Source of the DNA: SZUA-35 sp963781035
GTDB lineage: Bacteria; Actinomycetota; Acidimicrobiia; Acidimicrobiales; SZUA-35
NCBI GenBank assembly: GCA_963781035.1
Contig: CAWAEN010000004.1
Span: 744,001-808,000 of the forward strand
Reading direction: 5' to 3'
DNA length: 64,000 nt
Shown here: piece by piece, positions 55,863 to 64,000 of the stretch
Numbering within the stretch: position 1 is the stretch's first letter
How the letters are laid out: every line of letters begins with the position of its first letter
Position numbers and translations under genes: made by a program
The notes under the pieces: generated by a model
What the model was told of the DNA's origin: nothing
The model's database searches: none
Seen by the model: only the letters and a program-made list of their open reading frames with translations

Positions 55863-56792
55863 GTCGAGGTAGTCGAGCGTGAGGAGCTGCGTGTCCGGTG
55901 CTGCGTCGGCGATGGCGGCCCGGATCGGCTCCACGTCGGTGGCGACCGAGAAGCCCGGGAGCCAGTTGTCGTGATGGCACAGGACGACCCTGCTCGCCCC
56001 GAGCGTCGCTGCCTGCCGCCCGACGAACTCGGCCAGTGAGCCCTGGATGGGTTGGCCGTCGATGTTGGCCCGGCCGGCCGCAGCCAGGATGGCGACGTCG
56101 GCCGTGATCGTGTCGATGACTCCGGACCAGTGGCCGGACGTGTCCTGGTAGAAGATCGAGCCGTCCGGCGTCTCGATGAGGAACACGAGCGCTCCACCGT
56201 CCCCTCGGGGCGAGTGGCCGACCGAGGACGCAGCCAGATGGTCGGCCGCGTCCCGACCGAGCTCGGTGGCGAGATAGTTCATGAGCAGCGCCATGCGGGA
56301 CTGCTGCTCCTGCCAGGTGCGGCCCATGTCGCCGAGGCACACGGTGTCCGCCTGCTGCATCTCCCCGGACGAAGGAGCGTCATCGTTCGGATCCGGGATC
56401 TGGGACCACACGCAGCTGTGTTGACTCGGATAGGCCGAGACACGAACCCCGACCCCTCGGCCGTCTGGCAAGGCGAGATCGATGGTCTCGCCGCCTCCGA
56501 TGCTGATCATCCGCGCCGGATCGACGCCGGCCGCTTCCATCACCCGGATGCTCTCGTAGCTGCCGATCAGGGTCGCATCGGTGTTGGCCATGATCCGCTC
56601 TGCCCCGTAGAGGTGATCGAAATGCGAGTGGCCGATGAGGATCCAGTCGGCCTCGTCGACCGAGTCGGCCGTTCGGGGTGGGGTCGGCCCTGCTGCATCT
56701 CCCGCCCGGTCGATGTAGGCGTCGAGGAAGATCGTGAGGTCGGTGGTTCGCAGGGCGAACGTCGCGCAGCCGTACCAGTCGAGTGTTGCCAT
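55845..56792 (-). CDS. MBL fold metallo-hydrolase (UlaG-like)
   Basis: 315 residues from ATG 56792, where TGATG shares a base with the TetR stop. The metal motif HSHFDHLYG (residues 54-62) is the HxHxDH signature; LIFLDAYIDR-type strand and a C-terminal VVLCHHDNWLPG complete the fold. Similar proteins hydrolyse lactones, phosphodiesters or esters. In this operon a lactone or CoA-ester hydrolase is possible, but the substrate is not known. Confidence 0.87.
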   Translation of the reverse strand: MATLDWYGCATFALRTTDLTIFLDAYIDRAGDAAGPTPPRTADSVDEADWILIGHSHFDHLYGAERIMANTDATLIGSYESIRVMEAAGVDPARMISIGGGETIDLALPDGRGVGVRVSAYPSQHSCVWSQIPDPNDDAPSSGEMQQADTVCLGDMGRTWQEQQSRMALLMNYLATELGRDAADHLAASSVGHSPRGDGGALVFLIETPDGSIFYQDTSGHWSGVIDTITADVAILAAAGRANIDGQPIQGSLAEFVGRQAATLGASRVVLCHHDNWLPGFSVATDVEPIRAAIADAAPDTQLLTLDYLDRTHIL

Positions 56793-57478
56793 CAGGCCTG
56801 TGCCTCCAGCCCGAGCAGGATGACGTCGACCAGGTCGTCTGCTGCTTTCTTGGGCGACGACCGCAGGGTCGGAATGACGTTCGCACTGGCGAACAGGCGA
56901 CCGAGCCCGGCGATCACACGCGCCGTGGCCCCCGTGTCGCATCGTGCGATGTCGCCTCGCCGCACCGCTTCGTTGAGCAGTGCCCGTGTGACAGCGGCGA
57001 GGTAGTCGTTGTGCGCATCGTGCAAGGCCTGGGCGGCCGGGATCGCTGCGGTGTCGTTGGCGAACTCAGCGGTGATGCCGGCCACCGCGACATTGGCGGC
57101 CCGGAGATAGGCCCGAATCGCCTCGAGGGGAGCCATGTCAGGGACGATCGCGTCGTGGGCGGTTCGGCCGATGGCCCATAGGTTCCGGTCGACGACGATG
57201 AGGACCAGCTCCTCCCGGCTCGCCGCCACGGTGTACAACGTGCGCAACGAGCAGTTCAACTGCCCTGCGATCTCGGCCATCGTGAGGTGGGCGAAGCCGT
57301 TGGCGAAGAGCTCGCCGACGTCGTCGAGGATCTCTCGCTGTCGGTCTGACAGGGCGTGGAAGGTGTCGCGGGGCATGACCGGCGTGGGCCGCTCGACCCG
57401 GGCGATACGAGCGATGACCTCGTCGTTCGGACCGGGATCGCTGTTCTTCCCGGCATCGCGGTCGACGGTGGCAGTCAC
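56792..57478 (-). CDS. TetR family transcriptional regulator
   Basis: 228 residues from GTG 57478, overlapping the AtuA-family stop by four bases (a longer frame extends to 57538). The HTH is in ILDDVGELFANGFAHLTMAEIAGQLNCSLRTLYTVAASREELV (about residues 50-92). It lies in the middle of the carboxylase operon and probably regulates it. Confidence 0.9.
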   Translation of the reverse strand: MTATVDRDAGKNSDPGPNDEVIARIARVERPTPVMPRDTFHALSDRQREILDDVGELFANGFAHLTMAEIAGQLNCSLRTLYTVAASREELVLIVVDRNLWAIGRTAHDAIVPDMAPLEAIRAYLRAANVAVAGITAEFANDTAAIPAAQALHDAHNDYLAAVTRALLNEAVRRGDIARCDTGATARVIAGLGRLFASANVIPTLRSSPKKAADDLVDVILLGLEAQA

Positions 57479-59263
57479 GGTCGATACCCCTCTGGCAAGA
57501 GGGCGACCGGGATGTCGACGATGCGGGCCCGTAGCCACTCCCCGAGACTCTTGGCCTGCCCGTCCTGTCGGGTGGAGGCCGCCACCCCCTCTTCGAGCAG
57601 ACCCCGAATGAGGAAATTGATGCTGCGGATGTTGGGCAGAGGGTGGCGATCGATGTCGAGCTGAGCAGTTTCCGGCAGGAGTTCACGGAGTCGCTCGGTG
57701 GTGAGGAGAGCGTCGATCCAGGCGAACGCATCGTCGGTGCGGGCGAACACGCCGAGGTTCGCATGGCCGCCCTTGTCGCCCGATCTGGTCCCGACGACGG
57801 CACCGAGGGGAGCGGACACGGTGGTGCCGGAGGGGGGCGACGGCATGTGTGGCGTGGTCGGCGTGACGACGACGTCGCCCGATGGTGCCACCGAGTCAAC
57901 GACCGTTCGATGGGCGCCGTCGACGGACCTGACGACGACGTCCTGCGGCACGAGAGCGGCGTCGATGAGGGCGGGGCGATAGATGCCGTATGGCCTCCCC
58001 GCTCCGGGCCCGCCACCGAGGCCGTAGAACCCAGGGATGTTCGCGAGAGCCAACTCGATGACGGCGTTCGACACCGCCCGTCCCACCTTGTGCTCGTCTG
58101 GATCCTTGAGCGACAGCTTCCACGCAGCTCCGGCTTCCTCGTTGGTGGCGGGGTCGACCTTGTCGGTACGGACCAGGCGCGTCGTCACGCTGGCGAAGTC
58201 GCTCGGCTCGTATGGGCAGGCCGCCCAGAAGCCGGCTTCGACGAGTTCGGCCTTGGCCTCGATGTCGAGCCCGGTCAGTGCGATGGCCATGTCCTGGCGG
58301 TAGCCGCCGAGTTCGTTCATCGCGACCTTCAGCGTGGCCGGTGGCGGGGAGCCCTTCGTGCCGCTGATGCGGACCCGGTCACGGCCGGCATCGTGCAGTT
58401 CGATCGTGTCGAAATGGGCGATGACGTCCGGGCCGAGGTATTCGGGCGCTGCCGATCTCGTAGAGCAATTGCGAGGTGACGGTGCCGATCGAGACGAGGC
58501 CACCGGTGCCGTCGTGTTTGCCGACCACGGTGCTGCCGTCCGCTGCGACCTCGGCCCAGGGGAAGCCCGGACGCTCGAGCCCCGGCACCTCCTGGAAGAA
58601 GGAGTAGTTGCCGCCGGTGACCTGCGTGCTGCACTCGATGACGTGGCCGGCCACCACGGCGCCCGCCAGTTCGTCCCAGTCGTCGTGCTTCCATCCGTGG
58701 TACCACGCGGCCGGCCCGCAGACGACGGCAGCGTCGGTCGCTCGCCCGGTGATGACGATGTCGGCGCCGCTGTTCAGTGCCTCGACGATGCCCCAGCATC
58801 CGATGTAGGCGTTGGCGCTCAGATAGTTGGCGGGATCACCGAGCAGCGACCGGTCGTCCGCTGGACCGTCGAACGGCTGCAGCTCGTCGAACAGATCACC
58901 CATCCGGCCGAGGAGGTTGTCGCCGGCAACGTAGGCGATGGTGGGCGACAGGCCGAGCTTGGCTGCGACTTCGGCAACCGCATCGGCACAGCCATCGGGA
59001 TCGAGTCCGCCGGCGTTCGACACGACCTTGATCCCCCGATCGAGGCAGGTGCCCATCACCTGTTCCATCTGAGTGACGAAGGTTCGTGCGTAGCCGCCTC
59101 CCGGCCGCTTGGCCTGGGTGCGAGCCAGGATGAGCATCGTCAGCTCGGCCAGCCAGTCACCGGTCAGGACGTCGACCGGCCCGTCCTCGACCATCTCGCG
59201 GGCGGCCGATGCCCGGTCCCCGTAGAAACCGCTGATGTTCGCGATGCGGATGGGATCAGCCAT
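57475..59263 (-). CDS. AtuA family protein (acyclic terpene utilisation, one frameshift)
   Basis: About 595 residues after correcting one shift near 58445. N-terminal half from ATG 59263: GDWLAELTMLILAR, VVSNAGGLDPDGCADAVAEVA, GADIVITGRATDAAVVCGPAAW, TQVTGGNYSFFQE. C-terminal half: EYLGPDVIAHFDTIELHDAG and GTRSGDKGGHANLGVFARTD. These are DUF1446 (AtuA) motifs. AtuA is needed for citronellol/geraniol degradation in Pseudomonas, with unknown chemistry. The start overlaps the carboxylase alpha stop by eight bases. Confidence 0.82.
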
Positions 59264-61316
59264 CGGTGTCCTCTGGTTCGGGGCCGGCTGTGTCAGACGT
59301 GTCGTCGACCATCGTCAGGAGCACGGCGTCCTTCGTGACCTGGTCGCCCGTTGCGACCCGGACTTCGGCAACGGTGCCGTCGGCCGGTGCGGTCATGTGG
59401 TGCTCCATCTTCATGGCCTCGAGCACGATCAGCGTGTCCCCCTTGGACACGGCGTCGCCCGGTGCCACCCGAACGTCGAGGACAACACCCGGCATCGGGG
59501 CGAGAAAGCCACCACCGGCGACATCCGAGCCCGGCACCGTGAACTTGGGCGCGATCTCGAGCTCCACAGTCCCCGTCGGCATCTGGACCCACAGGCGGTC
59601 GCCACCGCTGCCGCCGTCGCCCGCGGTGACCCGGTGCTGGGTTCGGACTCGTCCGATGCGAACGATGATGGCGTCCTGCGACCACGACTCGACCTCGGCG
59701 GACTCGGCGAGCTCGATGCCGAGCACCGCCTGGCCAGAGAGATGGCCCGATGCAACGCCGATCGAGACCGAGCCGTCGCGCCGTGTCTTGTAGGCGACGG
59801 TCCTGGTGGGTTCGTCATCGGTCGGACGGAAGAGTGAGTTGGCCGTGAAGGTCACCGAGGTCGGTGGAAGACGACCGTTGCGGAAACCAGCCGGCAGATT
59901 GCCCCAGTGCGGATCCTTTGCCCGATTCCGTTCTCGGAGCCACATCGCCCCGACGATCATCGCCGAGTTCGCTCCTTCGTCCGGCAGAACGAGCGACGGA
60001 GACGGTGCCACGCGGTCGATGAAGTCGGTCGTCGTGTCTCCGGCGAGGAAGGCGGGGGATCGCAACACATTCACGAGGAAGTCGCGGTTGGTGATCACGC
60101 CACCGAGGTGCAGTCGCTCCAGGGCAGTCGCGAGGCAAAGGGCTGCTTCGGTTCGGTCCGACCCTGACGCGATGATCTTGCCGAGCATCGGATCGAAGTC
60201 GATGGTGACCTCCGAGCCCTGCTCCACCCCGAGATCCCAACGGATGGCGCGGTCTGACTGATCGATCGCGAGCGCAGACAGCGTCCCGGTGGCGGGAAGG
60301 AAGTTGCTGCTCGGGTCCTCTGCGTACAGCCGGGCCTCGATGGCTGCGGTGCCGGCCGGCGTGCTCGGTGTCACGGCAGCCCCGTTTGCCACCCGGATTT
60401 GTTCGCGAACCAGGTCGATGGAGCGGGTTTCTTCGGTCACGGGGTGTTCGACCTGGAGGCGCGTGTTCACCTCGAGGAAGAAGAACTCGCCTGACGCATC
60501 GTCGACCAGGAACTCGACGGTTCCGGCCGAGGTGTACCCCATCTCCGTGCCGAGACGGACAGCGGCTGCCTCCATCTGCTCGCGAACCGCCGGACTGATG
60601 CCGGGCGATGGTGACTCCTCGATGATCTTCTGGTGCCGACGCTGGATCGAGCACTCCCGCTCGCCATGCGCGATCACGGTGCCGTTGGTGTCACCCATGA
60701 TCTGGATCTCGACGTGGCGGGCCTTCGGTACGTAGCGCTCGAGGAAGACCGTGTCGTTGCCGAAACCGCTCAGGGCTTCGCGTCTGGCCGCGGCCACCGC
60801 ATCGGTCAGGTCCTCGGCCTGTTCCACCACCCGCATCCCCTTGCCGCCGCCGCCGGCTGCGGCCTTGACCAGGAGCGGGTAGCCGACGGTGTCGCCGGCC
60901 GTTGGGTCCTCCGATGAGGGAAGGGTGGGAACGTCTGCGGCGACGGCCCGCTTCTTCGCCTCGAGCTTGTCACCCATGGCGGCGATGACGTCCGGTGCAG
61001 GGCCGATCCACCGCAGGCCGGCATCGATCACGGCCGCGGCGAAACCCGCGTTCTCGGACAAGAATCCGTAGCCGGGGTGGACGGCGTCCGCTCCCGCGCT
61101 CTTGGCGGCAGAGATCACCTCGTCGATGTCCATGTAGGAGGTGACTCGTATCGCCACCTCGGCTTCGCCGACGAAGGGTGCTTCGGCATCGGCGTCGACG
61201 AACACCGCAACGGTGCGGATGCCCATGTCGTTGGCCGTGCGAAAGATCCGTCTGGCGATCTCGCCCCGGTTGGCGACCAGGAGGGAGATGATCGGGGTCG
61301 TGGTCGTGTCGCTCAC
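59256..61316 (-). CDS. Acyl-CoA carboxylase alpha subunit (biotin carboxylase plus BCCP)
   Basis: 686 residues from GTG 61316. Biotin carboxylase domain: SLLVANRGEIARRIF at the start, HPGYGFLSENAGF, AAAGGGGKGMR for ATP binding, GTVEFLVD and FLEVNTRLQVEHPVTE. A BT domain follows, and the biotin-attachment motif is VLEAMKMEHH near residue 643. With the beta subunit it carboxylates an acyl-CoA; methylcrotonyl-, geranyl- or propionyl-CoA are candidates. The beside-lying AtuA gene favours a terpenoid or branched acyl-CoA. The fusion with the upstream beta gene in the raw frame is an artefact of one extra base. Confidence 0.93.
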   Translation of the reverse strand: MSDTTTTPIISLLVANRGEIARRIFRTANDMGIRTVAVFVDADAEAPFVGEAEVAIRVTSYMDIDEVISAAKSAGADAVHPGYGFLSENAGFAAAVIDAGLRWIGPAPDVIAAMGDKLEAKKRAVAADVPTLPSSEDPTAGDTVGYPLLVKAAAGGGGKGMRVVEQAEDLTDAVAAARREALSGFGNDTVFLERYVPKARHVEIQIMGDTNGTVIAHGERECSIQRRHQKIIEESPSPGISPAVREQMEAAAVRLGTEMGYTSAGTVEFLVDDASGEFFFLEVNTRLQVEHPVTEETRSIDLVREQIRVANGAAVTPSTPAGTAAIEARLYAEDPSSNFLPATGTLSALAIDQSDRAIRWDLGVEQGSEVTIDFDPMLGKIIASGSDRTEAALCLATALERLHLGGVITNRDFLVNVLRSPAFLAGDTTTDFIDRVAPSPSLVLPDEGANSAMIVGAMWLRERNRAKDPHWGNLPAGFRNGRLPPTSVTFTANSLFRPTDDEPTRTVAYKTRRDGSVSIGVASGHLSGQAVLGIELAESAEVESWSQDAIIVRIGRVRTQHRVTAGDGGSGGDRLWVQMPTGTVELEIAPKFTVPGSDVAGGGFLAPMPGVVLDVRVAPGDAVSKGDTLIVLEAMKMEHHMTAPADGTVAEVRVATGDQVTKDAVLLTMVDDTSDTAGPEPEDTDG

Positions 61317-62981
61317 AGTCGGAACACCCCGTACCCCTCGGCGCCCTTCGACCGGGTTGTTCCGCACGACCGACAGGCAGATGCCGAGCACGGTTCGTGT
61401 GTCACGGGGGTCGATGATCCCGTCGTCGGTGACGGCGCCCGTCGCGTAGAGGGCGAGCGAGTTTCGTTCCTGGATCGTCTCGGCCGCGTCGACCAGCCTG
61501 GCCTCTTCCTCCTCGTCGATCTCCACTCCCTTGCGTGCCGCCTGGCCTCGACGAACGAGCGACATCACGCCGGCGATCTGCTTCGGTCCCATCACCGCGA
61601 TCTTTGCCGTCGGCCAGAGGAAGGTGAAACGATTGCCGAACGCTCGACCGCTCATTCCGTAGTTGCCGGCGCCGTAGCTGCCTCCGACGATCAGCGACAG
61701 GTGGGGGACCGTGCTGTTGCTGACCGCGTTCACCATCTGGGAACCCTTCTTGATGATGCCGGCCGCCTCGTAGTCCTTGCCGACCATGAAGCCGGTGATG
61801 TTGTGGACGAAGACGAGAGGGACATCGATCTGGTTGCAGAGCTGGATGAAGGTGGCTCCCTTCTCGGCTGCGTCGGTCTCGATGACACCGTTGTTGCCGA
61901 GGAAGCCGACGGTGTGGCCGTGCACCTGGCCCCACCCGCAGACGAGGTTCGGTCCGTAGCGGGACTTGTACTCCTCGAACCGTGAACCGTCGACGATGCG
62001 GCCGTAGATCTCCCGGACGTCGAGCGGTTGTCGCAGATCGCGGCTGACGAGGCCGAGGAGTTCTTCCTCGACGAGCACCGGCGGCTCGCTGGCCACCGGC
62101 GGGCGGGGATCGTGCTTCTTCCAGTCGAGATGGCTGACGACCTCGCGGCAGAGACGGATGGCGTCCATTTCGTCCTCGGCGAAGTAATCACCGAGTCCGG
62201 AGACCTCGGCGTGCATCTGGGCTCCGCCGAGCGATTCGTCGTCGCTGATCTCGCCGGTGGCCATCTGCACCAGTGGCGGACCGGCGAGGAAGATCTTGCT
62301 CTGTTCCTTGACGACGATGTTGTAGTCGCTCAGGCCGGGTTGGTAGGCGCCGCCCGCCGTCGACGAACCCATCACGACACAGACGGTGGGGATGCCGAGC
62401 TTCGAGAGTTCCGTCAGCTCGTAGAAGAAGCGGCCGGTCTGGGCGAAGTGATCGACCTGCATCCCACCGGGGACGCTCTTCACGTCCTTCGCCTCCGCAT
62501 CGATCCGGAGATCCCCGCCGGCCGATTCGACAAAGCTCACATAGGGAATCCGATTCTCCCTGGCGATCTCCATGGCCCGCATCCACTTCTTGATGGAATA
62601 CGGCGTCATCGCGCCCGCCATGGCGGTCGGGTCGTTGCCCATCACCACGCACTCCGTACCGGCGATGATCCCGATGCCGGCAACCAGGCCGCCGCCCATG
62701 GCGTAGTCGCTCGCGTATGCGGCGAGGGGGCTGATCTCGAGGAAGGGGGTATCGGGGTCGAGCACGTGACCGATGCGTTCGCGGATCGGCATCTTGTCCC
62801 GGCTTCGTAATCTGGCCAGCGCACGCTCCCCGCCACCGAGCTCGGCCTGATCGAGGAGTTCGTCGATCTCGTCGATCTGTTCGAGCATGTCTGCCCGGTT
62901 CTTTGCGAAGGCATCCCCACTCGGTTCGACCAGCGTTCGGACGGCGGGGGCCAGCAATGGGCGAACAACCTGGGCGGTCAT
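61313..62981 (-). CDS. Acyl-CoA carboxylase beta subunit (carboxyltransferase)
   Basis: About 555 residues from ATG 62981. The carboxyltransferase N domain has GGGLVAGIGIIAGTECVVMGND and VESAGGDLRID; the C domain has NNGVIETDAAEKGATFIQLCNQ, FVHNITGFMVGKDYEAAGIIKKG and YGAGNYGMSGRAFGNRFTF. It is of the methylcrotonyl/geranyl-CoA carboxylase beta type. At the end, GAGGGGTACGG (about 61330-61340) has one G too many; removing it gives GRRGYGVFRL and a TGA at 61313-61315 overlapping the alpha GTG. Without the correction the frame reads through as a 1.3-kb fusion. Confidence 0.92.
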
Positions 62982-63085
62982 GGGCGGCAACCTAAAGCGG
63001 TAATCTGATGAGGTCAAAACTACCGTCGCGAACGTCATCGCGGCAAAGCTTCGCCGGCGGGCGCATCGTGTGGTTGGCTTGACCA

Positions 63086-64000
63086 GTGCAGCCGACGAAC
63101 ACGCCCGCCCAGCTCGGGTCGACGGCGCCGGGATGGTACGCCGACCCCTGGCGCCAGGCAGAGTGGCGATGGTGGGACGGCCAGATGTGGACCGCCCATG
63201 TCGAGCGTGGGGGCAAGCGACGTCCCAGACTGCCCGATTGGCTGAGTGTCCCGATCGTCGTGTGTGCCATTCCCGTGGTGCTGGCCACGATCTATTTCGT
63301 GATCGATTCGCCGCTGTCGGTTGCCCTGAGTCTCGTTCCGCTCGTTCTGGTCTTGCCAACGTTGTGGTGGCTCGACCGCGTGGAACCGGAACCGCACTCG
63401 GCCCTTCTGCATTCGCTGCTCTGGGGAGCCACCGTGGCGGTGCTGATCTCGGGATCGGTCAACACCGCAGTTGCCGAGGGTTACGGCTTTGATGCCGCAG
63501 CCATCACTTCAGCACCCCTGATCGAGGAGGCCACGAAAGGTCTCGGCATCTACTGGATGGTGCGACGAGGGCACATCGACAGCGTGCTCGATGGGGTGAT
63601 CTACGCCGGATGGGTGGCCATCGGCTTCGCTGTTGTCGAGGACATCCAGTACTTCGCCAGCGCGGAGGCCGCTGATCAGCTGCTGTCGGTCTTCATCGTC
63701 CGAGGCATCGTCACGCCGTTCGCCCATCCGCTGTTCACGTTCTGGATCGGTCTCGCCGCCGGTCTGGCCAAGGAGCGTGACCGTCCGGTCGTGGCCGCGA
63801 TGCTCGGTGGCTATCTCGCCGCCGTCCTCACCCATGCCGCGTGGAACGGTTCGCTCTCGCTCTCGGAGTCATCCGGAGGGACGACGGTGATCCTCGTGGC
63901 CATCATCGGCTTCCTGCTGCTGTTCGGCACGGTGGCCGTCCTGCTGATTCGATTCAGGCAGCGGGAGCGTCGCCAGTTCCTCGCGGTCGCCCCGATGCTG
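63086..64000 (+). CDS. PrsW family intramembrane protease with N-terminal DUF2510 (partial)
   Basis: Open from GTG 63086 to the end of the window (305 codons, no stop). Residues 15-41 match DUF2510 (APGWYADPWRQAEWRWWDG). Then come about eight hydrophobic helices with PrsW motifs: SAPLIEEATKGLGIYW (EExxK, metal and catalytic Glu), VVEDIQYF and a third-site His in TPFAHPLFTF plus HAAWNG. PrsW cleaves anti-sigma factors at site 1 in Bacillus; the substrate here is unknown. It is divergent from the carboxylase operon. Confidence 0.88.
   Translation, partial: MQPTNTPAQLGSTAPGWYADPWRQAEWRWWDGQMWTAHVERGGKRRPRLPDWLSVPIVVCAIPVVLATIYFVIDSPLSVALSLVPLVLVLPTLWWLDRVEPEPHSALLHSLLWGATVAVLISGSVNTAVAEGYGFDAAAITSAPLIEEATKGLGIYWMVRRGHIDSVLDGVIYAGWVAIGFAVVEDIQYFASAEAADQLLSVFIVRGIVTPFAHPLFTFWIGLAAGLAKERDRPVVAAMLGGYLAAVLTHAAWNGSLSLSESSGGTTVILVAIIGFLLLFGTVAVLLIRFRQRERRQFLAVAPML

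Noticed and set aside
59256..63359. A 1,367-residue carboxylase fusion
   Set aside because: One extra G near 61332-61336 joins two frames; correcting it restores a normal stop and an overlapping start, and the region above 62981 is untranslated shadow.

Overview
The window is high-GC DNA, densely coding on both strands. The gene set is actinobacterial and points to a free-living aerobic heterotroph, most likely of the class Acidimicrobiia. Supporting signs are an F420-type LLM oxidoreductase, a TIGR03086/mycothiol-type DinB-fold protein, DUF2510 membrane proteins, sortase-type surface proteins, acyl-CoA carboxylase subunits of actinobacterial style, and many GTG starts with GTGA stop/start overlaps. 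The class assignment is inference; no rRNA or tRNA gene was recognised. No stretch longer than about 250 bases lacks a gene.

Layout. 1-2277: 3' part of a large SdrD_B/DUF11 surface protein. 2323-5929: arginine succinyltransferase operon (astB, astA and an M20 hydrolase), followed by an ICMT-like methyltransferase and a PhyH dioxygenase. 7362-8990: dsbB and a secreted LPXTG repeat protein. 9240-14823: DMFase-like protein, DUF1990, PLDc_N, GNAT, DUF1801-MORN, M20 amidohydrolase and a small hypothetical protein. 14885-18025: two PLP-dependent lyase-type enzymes around a VOC protein. 18138-19919: thiol peroxidase, an ArsC-family protein with an in-frame TGA at the catalytic Cys codon (predicted selenoprotein), VOC and DoxX. 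19993-23978: DisA-like protein, MFS, Ada-like Zn protein and CoA transferase. 23962-28739: indolepyruvate:ferredoxin oxidoreductase with a divergent Lrp regulator, and a DinB-fold protein. 28746-32490: SDR, enoyl-CoA hydratase, TIGR03086 protein and sulfatase. 32555-40544: oligopeptide-type ABC transporter with two substrate-binding proteins. 40727-50508: TauE, YchJ, PNPOx-like, LLM oxidoreductase, a phosphatidyltransferase/VTT/flavoprotein/SDR/MFS run, YqeY, DUF2510 and CDF. 50585-54575: five-gene phosphorelay and partner-switching cassette. 54647-62981: acyl-CoA carboxylase, AtuA, TetR, MBL and nitronate monooxygenase operon. 63086-end: PrsW protease, cut by the window end.

Two things stand out. 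The ArsC-like gene keeps Arg60, Arg94 and Arg107 at the E. coli ArsC positions. Its codon 12 is TGA where the family has Cys12, and a SECIS-like hairpin follows directly. Separately, about 29 one-base reading-frame shifts break otherwise well-conserved genes, and one more shift creates a false fusion of two carboxylase subunits. These look like consensus errors in the assembly rather than gene decay, so broken genes are annotated here as whole loci.

The genes describe amino-acid catabolism (arginine, aromatic keto acids, hydantoin/ureide-type amides), CoA-linked degradation of branched or terpenoid acids, peptide uptake, thiol redox defence and envelope display.
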